Part shown: piece by piece, positions 57,001 through 64,000 of the stretch | Position numbering within the stretch: position 1 is the first letter of the stretch | How the letters are laid out: every line of letters starts with the position of its first letter | Assembly: GCA_930367205.1 (NCBI GenBank) | Contig: OV884011.1 | Span: 118,665,866 to 118,729,865 of the forward strand | Direction: 5' to 3' | DNA from: Acanthosoma haemorrhoidale | Taxonomy: Eukaryota; Arthropoda; Insecta; Hemiptera; Acanthosomatidae | Length of the DNA stretch: 64,000 nucleotides | The notes under the pieces: generated by a model | What the model was told of the DNA's origin: nothing | Databases searched by the model: none | The model's input: only the letters and a program-made list of their open reading frames with translations | Made by a program: the position numbers and the translations under genes

Positions 57001-58115
57001 TTATTTATCACAGGATTGGTTATTGAATTCAGTGAATCAAAGAATTGTATATGACTACGGTGGATGTACTTATCAATTGTTGGCAGATGGGTATTCCTCT
57101 GTATCACTATTTGTCATCTTTATGTTCCAGACCAATTTCATTGCTATTTTGTTCTGAAATTGTTAAAGCCATTTAGCGGTAGGTCGGTCAGGTTACTGAA
57201 AAGCGTGGTACTGTACAGCAGAGTAGCAGAGTGTACTAGTTCTTCACCTCTAGTGTACCATGAGATTGATTATTTCAGCCTGAAGAAACATTTCTTCTTC
57301 ACATTTAGGCTGCTGCTGTACACAGCACTTCAATGTCGTCAGCAAAGGCTCCTCCAGTTATTTATATAAAAGAGAAGTGGGGAGTCACATAACTACACCC
57401 ATGGGAGATTATGTCTTCATGATTTATGAAATAAAGCCTATTGACTACCTTTCACCATAGCTGGTGGCACTTACTGGAACAGAATATTTTACATCATTAA
57501 CTGATAAACTAAAATGAGGTTTGGCCTCATTGGTATCAATAACCCTTGCTCTCTAAAAAAACAAAAGAAAGTGTCTTTTAATCTTAGCTAATTCGTCATT
57601 AATGAATATACTACCGTATCTGTTACATTTATATTAATGTACTTTCTTCTCAGTCAACTACGCAGCATTCTGCAATGACTCCCTAATTTAAACACTGTTT
57701 TCTAATCTTATTCTTCATCCCTACTTCATTTAGTCTTCCGATTGTAAAAGTTGAATTGTCATCTTTCTGTGTCCAATGCTTTATTTGAGTTGTTGATTGC
57801 ACAGTTTGTAACTTAAAAAACCTGCTATTACCTTCAGGTAGCCTGCTTGAGTACACACGAGTTTCTTAGGACTACCTGGGTGCTTCCTGGTCATTTAACT
57901 CTGGGTTTATCTCTCCTATAGTAAAGCAACTGCTTGTTTAACTTGATACTGAAAGTAATAACATCAAAATAAATTCTTAATTAATTTATTTTATTAATTT
58001 AAATGTTTGCACTATTTTTTGTATGCTTCTATTTGTTGGAAGCATCAATTCAATCAAGGAGTTATTAAGTAGAGAAGGATATTTAAGGAGGCTTAGTAAA
58101 TTTACTAACTAAATC

Positions 58116-58146
<31 letters not shown>

Positions 58147-61100
58147 TATGTGATTAAATTGTTTTAGAAGAGAATTTTATCATGAGAAAAATAAAATGAT
58201 GCGCTTATTTTGAGTCTGGTAGCATATTATTTGTGACGAACATCATTTAAATCTTGCACTTAAACATAGACATATTTTTAATTGTGTTAACATTTTAAAA
58301 ACTACATAATTGTCATTTTATAGTATTTTAGTGTTACTTATTTCATCGTGTAAAGATTATAAGTATCCAAGAGACGAAAATGAAGGAAAGGACCTATTTA
58401 ATCTGGGTGACAAAGACAATTTGAAGAAATTACTTTTATCTATCATTTTGGATGTATTTATGTTTCCATATGGGTAAGTGGGGCATATTTATATTAATTT
58501 ATAATGTATGTATTAATATAATTTATTTAATAATTATTAGTTTTTTACACTGAGTTTACTACATAATCATCATGTTTTGCACTATATATTCTTTTTAATA
58601 GCTAATTATTTTAGTGCAACTACAACTTTTGACTGCCTAAAATATATTTACCTTTTATAATTGACATAATGTGTTATTTATTATGTTACATTTTTTTTAA
58701 GTTGTGTTGATGAACAAAATCTGAGTGATGTTTCACAGTATTCCTATAGAAGACTAGTTCAAGATGGCTTCCTTGATATGAGTGCAGATGCAATGGAAAA
58801 AGTATGAAAATTAATTCTGTTTACGTGCATTGTGAAATATTTATAAACAGCATTCGAAATCTTAAATTTAGTAATTGTTACTAAAATCATATTTCGAGAT
58901 TTGCTATTAACCTGTAATATTTTGTATTTCATTGATTCAGACAAAAATCGACTGCATTAAAATGCTGACCTCAGGTCTTTACACCGCTACACAAGAGTAC
59001 CCAGTTCTGGTCATTGCTTCTGGAGATCCTAGATCTTCGGTGTCACAGCTGGCTGAAGATAGGATAAAAAAAATTATGCGGTAATCATTGCTTCGTTTAT
59101 TGATAATATATAAGAGATTAAATCAAGTCAAAGCATAACTTGTACATTTAATGTCATTTGTTCTGTGTAAATTCCCTAACCTAGCAATTCTAATTGTGTC
59201 AGGCTTCATGTCAGATATTTCATTAACTAGCCAAATCATATGAAATGAATAAACCATCTCATGAACAATGATTTGAACCAAGACAATCTCTATTTAGTGG
59301 ACTGGTTTACAACTTACAACAATGTTGATATTATGACCCTCACAGTATTTTTGGAAAGAAGCTAAACAGTATTTCTACAAAATATGGTACAAACCTGACA
59401 ATAAATAGGAATAAAGGGACTAAAATCTTGGATTTGCAATCCCCCTATTATTTCCTGTTAGGTTTTATTTTTACATAGGTTTGGGTGAATCTGATGATAA
59501 ATAAAAATTTAGGGGGGTGATACAATTAAAATTGTGAAGAAACAAGTGAAATGTAGATATTGTAAGCCCATCTATGTTTTGTGCAAGATGCTGAACTATT
59601 TCCCTGCCAATTTGGTATAAATATATTTACTAATTTAGAAGCCTTCAATGTACAAACCCACCACCCAGACATTTTTATATTATTTTATTAGATTAGATAA
59701 TTTTTCCACTATTGTGTTATTACTATCACACTTTTACTGCTATAAATTTATAATGAAGTTTTATTTGTAGTGACATAGATACTAGCAAAGCTGATGCAGT
59801 TGCCCCATTGTACTCAATTTATCTTGGTAGCGATGCAGGTACCAGCCCAGACAGACTGCGAGGAGCGATAAACATGAGAATCAGACTTAAAATTCTTCAG
59901 CATATATCAAAATTCACAGTTATTCTATATCCTATATCGATAAGAGTAAGTTGCCAATTTTTATTATAAAACTAACTACTGATAATTTTCATGCATATAT
60001 TATGAAGTAAGAAGTAATGTATACTTACAGATATGGGAATGGAATTGTTTCTAAAATATCTGCTTCATTGTGTGAAAATACTGTTGAACAAAATATAATT
60101 TCTAGCATTCATGCAGGACAGATCATGTTTAAAAGCTTGTATTCTCAAGGATACAACAATTTAATCTTAACTTTAAAAAAGATTACTTACCAATTGATAT
60201 CATGTATTCTGTAAATAATAGTAGCTAGTTACATTTTCCAACTGATGTAATTTTAATTTTGAAAAAACAATTTGTTATTACTAGTCTCATTTATTCCTAG
60301 CTGAAAAAAATTATCAGTTCTTATTTATTTCAGGTTCTTTTTGAGTCGCTTTATGGATCTTTTGCTAACCATAAGTTGAGGATGTTTGCATTAAATTATG
60401 CCTCAATGATAATACAACAGTAAGTATATATTCACATATGTCGACAGATAGTTATGATAATGAAATTCCATTTTTCATTTGTGTTTTCCTTATCAGATAG
60501 GTTATTGTAGCTACTACTGTTGTAGGGGATTGGTCAAGCTGGCATGCTTTTGGGAATTCCATTTAACTGTCTGTATGTAATGTAATTGAATTTCAAACAT
60601 TCACAGCTATTGTTATTACTTTACATCATTTATTGATGTGGAAGTCACAGTAGATAGGGAGTTCACTGCAGTCTTTAAGTTGTTGTTTTTTTCTATTTAG
60701 TTATGTAGGTGAAGGTTCAGGAAATTTCCCTATCTTCAAGTTCATCTATCTGTAACAATAATAATGCTACATATTTATCCTGTTTCACATTTATTCATTC
60801 ACTATTAACTAGCTTTTATGCATGATGGCAAGATCGCATACTTTTGCTATATTCTTGAATAAATTTTTATTGCCACCTATAAGAGACAAATCTACAGCAG
60901 GTAGATCTATAACTAAATTCTACTGGTAATCCCTTTTTGTGGATAGGAATAATAAATCTCCTGTCGTCATTAAGAATTTTGTTAAATTGTTAAATCTTGT
61001 TGCTTTCATTATTCATCTATCGGGTTATATTGTATCTGCCAAACTGAACAAGTTCTAAACTTATATCATCATCACCTCCTGCTTTATGCAGATATAAACT

Positions 61101-62225
61101 TTCTGAACGACTTATTCTACTTCCCATTCATCTATAAGGGCATCATCTGTTTCTTCTGTGGCCTTCAGTTCTTGAATTGGACTTAGTGAGAATTTGCAAT
61201 TAACTTCTCAATTTGCAACCACTATTAATAGAGATATTTAAATTTCATAAGACATCCATGTGTAGTTCTTTAAATTTGAATTCATCAGTTTGCAGGAAAA
61301 CCATTTGAAACAAGTTGCAGCTCTTCTTCTTGACTCAAGTTTTCTGAAACTGGTACGAGAGCCTGAAATAGAAACAGCTCTCAAAGAGAAGACTTTTCCA
61401 CTCATCGGACAGCTTGTAAGAAAATGTCCATTTCTTGTTTCGAAGGATCTCAACCTTCTCACTTTCCTATTTGACAGTATAGAAGAGGTATTTCTTTTGT
61501 CAAATTATTTTTAGATTAATATTTATTTAGCCAATGTATAAAATTGTCCTAATTTAAGGCAGGTGACAGTGATATGGCAAGAATAATCAGAGATTCGGCA
61601 GTTTCGATGAGCAGTGCCTATGGGAAATACTGTACAGGTGCATTACCAGGACTCCTCGAGGCAAAGCTGTCCTCGCAAAGCCAGAAAGCCCGCTCTCTCG
61701 CACTTAACCTTATCATTAATTCTCTCAAGCCAACCCCTCTTCGAACATACCTGCTTCTGTACTCAACATGCCTCAGGTATAATTATGTTTATTTATTCAT
61801 TATGATATGGGAGAGGAGGAGTGAACAGTAAAGTTGCCTAACTTGGACATTATGACAGTTCAAACCAATAATTTACATGCAAACTTACTTACTAGGGGGG
61901 GGGGAAATCTTTCTTACTATTTACGATTTAAATAAACATTTGTTGTATGGATGAATGTAACGTCCAATCAGGTTACAAGGATGACAAAATCATCCCAACT
62001 TGGAACTACAATTAGCACCTCACCCCCCACTTAAAATTGTAAATCTATCTGTTTGAGAAAGCTATGTTTCATTTCAGTGATGAGGAAGTTAGAAGAGAAG
62101 CAAAGAAACCTCTCTACATGAGTGGTGAAGAAAAAGCCATTAAGCCTGGAAATTTTCCTTCTCTTCTTGCACTTTTACATGAACGAGACTCAGAAAAACC
62201 ACTTCATGCAATGCTTCTCAAAGAA
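51070..62225 (+). CDS. ECM29: proteasome adaptor and scaffold protein ECM29, 5' part (12 exons)
   Basis: ECM29 is a HEAT-repeat protein that binds the 26S proteasome, tethering core and regulatory particles and linking them to motors and membranes. Exons: 51070-51094, 51173-51303, 51449-51565, 51655-51773, 58324-58473, 58702-58801, 58941-59080, 59771-59945, 60334-60419, 61289-61487, 61559-61776, 62078-62225. All introns are GT-AG, all phases agree, sum 1608 nt, 536 residues. Family landmarks: LLERIFLGIVMSETD near the start, LPTVLLKLSSPNESVKNKV, VQLPVETFISQYGHPDA, NFTIIYIKMGFPRL, LLLSIILDVFMFPYG, PVLVIASGDPRSSV, RIRLKILQHI. Animal ECM29 is about 1,800 residues, so roughly the first 30 percent is here; the rest lies beyond the window. 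Exon 10 uses the AG at 61287-61288, since the later AG at 61293-61294 would bring a stop into frame. Intron 4 is 6.55 kb and full of transposon remnants. Confidence 0.93.
53131..54410 (-). mobile_element. mariner transposon, full length but inactive
   Basis: 1280 bp, the usual mariner size, with terminal inverted repeats (left ATAGGTTGGTCAAAAAGTCC, right reverse complement TCAGGTTGGCCAAAAAGTCT) and TA at both sides (53129-53130 and 54411-54412). It carries a mariner transposase on the minus strand and lies in intron 4 of ECM29, antisense to the gene. Confidence 0.92.
53247..54229 (-). pseudogene. mariner transposase, DD34D, frameshifted
   Basis: Starts at ATG 54229 (MENQNEHYRHLMLFYFKKGK). 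The N-terminal helix-turn-helix region includes CQKWFSRFRSGNFSV and SGRPTEIN; a WVPYQLNE linker follows. The first catalytic Asp is in MTGDEKW. The frame breaks soon after (near 53730, following NNVERKCS), then resumes in another frame with HPKKVMLLIWW, the second Asp in HHDNGRPP and the third in LAPSDFHLL. The last two Asp are 34 residues apart (DD34D). At least two frameshifts plus a stop make it inactive. Irritans/mellifera-type by motif style (inference). Confidence 0.9.
54580..55480 (-). pseudogene. very decayed non-LTR retrotransposon C-terminus
   Basis: Minus-strand fragments in order: CGYVSDQEIAKKAARRCF and VVDDNQAFRVL around 55330-55465, FAKIQEDLDKP near 55120, TKVKHGKN near 55050, then a C-terminal part with TVRILSILLENKILSLRHLN near 54790 and TTLWNSLPLWF near 54690. 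LQEDLD after the RT palm and LWNSLP near the C-terminus are hallmarks of CR1/Jockey-type ORF2. Numerous stops. In intron 4 of ECM29. Confidence 0.5.
56095..56961 (+). pseudogene. piggyBac-like transposase remnant
   Basis: An acidic N-terminal stretch at 56095-56270 (DPRDDDGDPTLNNDF, then EEDE-rich, with one in-frame stop) is followed, in an open frame from about 56370, by LPGVKRNARAAKTAVDCWSC, MIVRFTNQYIETIRDKFSRD, EVRAFVGLLYLAGAFRGNQL and LVMSVKRFKRF, the start of the piggyBac DDE domain (DDE_Tnp_1_7). A stop at 56733-56735 and an internal deletion remove most of the catalytic core. 56737-56961 resumes with PEIVTFHNSTKGVDTVD (piggyBac TKGGVD-like motif) and a degraded Cys-rich tail (CPPSKRRRCSTC). 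Inactive. In intron 4 of ECM29, sense orientation. Confidence 0.85.
58118..58146. repeat. poly(A) run in ECM29 intron 4
   Basis: About 28 consecutive A, 180 bp upstream of exon 5. Possibly the tail of an old retroposon, but no body was recognised. Confidence 0.4.
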
Positions 62226-62334
62226 GTACGTTCTGTTTTCATATTTTTTACATATATTATTCATATATTTAAATTCTATATTTTTTTCATTTAATTTATT
62301 ACTTTATATTTAACTTTTACGTTATCTCAAGGTT

Positions 62335-62790
62335 CTGTTAATAAAAATAGGATAAAGTTCTGGCAAAAGGAATAAATGTTTATTACACATATGTTCATTA
62401 AAATTAATATACAAATTAACTATGTACGTAATAAAAGAATACTATTAAAACTAAGTTTAAAATTACCTTAATTTACGTAGTTATACTAATACTGGCCAGT
62501 GTTTCTTTGTGTTGTCGAGCGGTGCATTCTTCCTTTGTCTTGATGCGTAGCGTGGTCCGGATCCTCTTCTTTGTCTTGATGCGTAGCGGGTGAAAGTGCG
62601 GGGGGGCCAGCCTCGTGCTTGAGCTTCCTGGTAGGTCTCGTCTCTTCGGTCCCAGATAAAAGAGTGTGCCCTCTTGCTTCTCGGTATTCCTATATATCTC
62701 GCATCTCTCCGCTGCCTTATTGATCTTTCAACTGTTTATTCAATGCCAGTTGTGTCGGATATTTATACTTTGCTTGATTTGAAGTTTATA
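62335..62790 (-). repeat. possible solo LTR or retroelement promoter in an ECM29 intron
   Basis: GC-richer block (62515-62750) in an AT-rich intron. On the minus strand it has a TATAAATA box near 62760, a transcribed-leader-like stretch with a repeated CGCATCAAGACAAAG word, then AATAAA near 62380 and an end TTATTAACA: the U3-R-U5 order of an LTR. Target duplication and the exact right border were not found. Confidence 0.3.
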
Positions 62791-64000
62791 AAATGAAATA
62801 TTTATAATAAATTATTGATATTATTTTTATTAAAAATATTAATAGTTAATATAACGGCAATAAAAACGTTCATCCTTTCATAGGCATGAACCACGGATCG
62901 TTCGTACGTTCTTCAACGCTTGCTTTTTCCGAGTTTATTTCAAAAACACCATCAAAAATCGCAACATTAAAATGTCACAACAATATATATATATTATTTT
63001 TTTATGGTCCATGGATTAAGAAGGCGATAAAAAAAAGGGTGGTGCTTGAAAAACAAGATGGCGAGATCGTTGTTCTTTTGGTGATCCCGTGAGACGGAGT
63101 GTTAAAGTAAGAAAGTGAAATTTGTGAAACTTTGAAAATTTTTTATTTAATGGTGATAGGGCATATAGGAGAACGGTTGACAGAAGAAGAGTTTTATCAA
63201 AGTAAGAAGATTGAGGTGATAGCGGTGGATTTTACACATGTAAAAACTTAGAAATGGAATTTTATGTAATGTTTTAATCTTAGTATGTTTATTTGTACAA
63301 TCAAGTTTGTAAATGTTAAAAGCTATATAAAAATTTTAAATTTAAAATTAATTAAAACCTTATTATGAAAGTATTGTCAACCCAGCAATGTAAACACTTG
63401 ATGGTACAATTACATTTGTAATGTAAATGGTTGAAATGCAAAATGTAAAATTTTGGTGACACAAAATCTGATGTCATTTAGTTATAAGAAAATGCAAATT
63501 GTTAAAGTGCTAGCTAAAAAAGTGAAAGTAAAATCAAAAGTGAAGTGGAATAAAAAAATTTTATCGACAAGCTCAAAAAAATATTGTGATATTTGAATAT
63601 TTGATATTTGAACACGACCCGAATGTTGTGATATTGGATATAACAACTGTAAAATTTATTTATCAAGAACTTGAAATTAAAAGATTTAATTGAACCATGT
63701 ATCAAGAAGGGGGTAAAAACAAAAGAGGAAAGTTATGAAAAACAAGATGGCTATTGTTGTTGTTCTAAGAGAACACAGTACGTTAGCGTCACTCTTGTTA
63801 CGATCAGTCCATGAGATGAGACATGTTAGCTGTAGATTGTGTGTCAGAAAAACTTTGAAATTTCTTTTGGTTAGTGGTTATTGGACTTATAGCAGAACCA
63901 GGAAGAGAAATTGCACGAAAAGAAAAAGGATTGATTTGGTTTGAAGATAATTGATGAGGATTAAAGAAGAAGAAGAAGCAAAATTGTAAAAACATATTTA
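62791..64000. other. intronic sequence of ECM29, no recognisable exon
   Basis: The next ECM29 exon was not found before the window end. 63047-63061 and 63737-63751 share GAAAAACAAGATGGC, and later words recur in the same order, suggesting a diverged direct repeat of about 690-bp period. TGGTGATCCCGTGAGAC near 63076 resembles a BEL-type primer-binding site. Confidence 0.35.

Noticed and set aside
61293..61294. Acceptor TTTGCAG for ECM29 exon 10
   Set aside because: With the phase left by exon 9 it gives an early stop; the AG six bases upstream (61287-61288) keeps the frame open and continues the family sequence.

Overview
This is eukaryotic nuclear DNA: AT-rich, intron-bearing and crowded with transposable elements. 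An invertebrate animal, probably an arthropod and possibly a copepod-like crustacean, fits best. The evidence is the mix of mariner (DD34D and DD41D spacing), pogo/Tigger, piggyBac, Jockey-like non-LTR and Mag-type Ty3/gypsy elements, plus a divergent but clear animal ECM29. The species assignment is inference. There is no CRISPR array, rRNA, operon or tRNA gene that I can see.

Layout. 1-388 holds the decayed 3' end of a DD41D mariner transposase. 823-3843 is a complete, young non-autonomous LTR retrotransposon on the minus strand, with identical 616-bp LTRs, an AAAT target duplication and one coiled-coil ORF but no pol. 3848-7571 has no recognisable gene. 7572-12207 is a full-length young Ty3/gypsy (Mag-type) element with identical 190-bp LTRs, a GTAAT duplication and an intact gag-pol ORF whose RT active site reads YFDN. 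About 750 bp downstream starts a seven-exon host gene (12955-35879, plus strand). Its exon phases all fit and encode a 254-residue serine-rich, coiled-coil protein I do not recognise. Its large introns carry Jockey, RTE-like, pogo/Tigger and foldback elements and a 68-bp, 15-copy minisatellite.

35880-47164 is nearly gene-free and contains a 95-bp mariner MITE and a dead gypsy integrase. 47165-47705 is a non-LTR RT fragment. 47910-50361 is a second young LTR element on the minus strand. Its intact 612-residue ORF joins Gag and protease directly to the post-integrase tail, with RT, RNase H and integrase core absent. It shares LTR termini, primer-binding site and polypurine tract with the 7.6-kb element, so that family could mobilise it. 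51070 to the window end is the 5' part of the ECM29 proteasome adaptor gene: 12 exons, 536 residues, continuing past the window. Its 6.5-kb intron 4 holds a mariner, a non-LTR remnant and a piggyBac remnant. An LTR- or promoter-like block lies in the following intron.

The strongest observations are the two structurally distinct non-autonomous LTR elements with intact, unusual ORFs, the YFDN reverse transcriptase in a young element, and the reconstructed unknown seven-exon gene.
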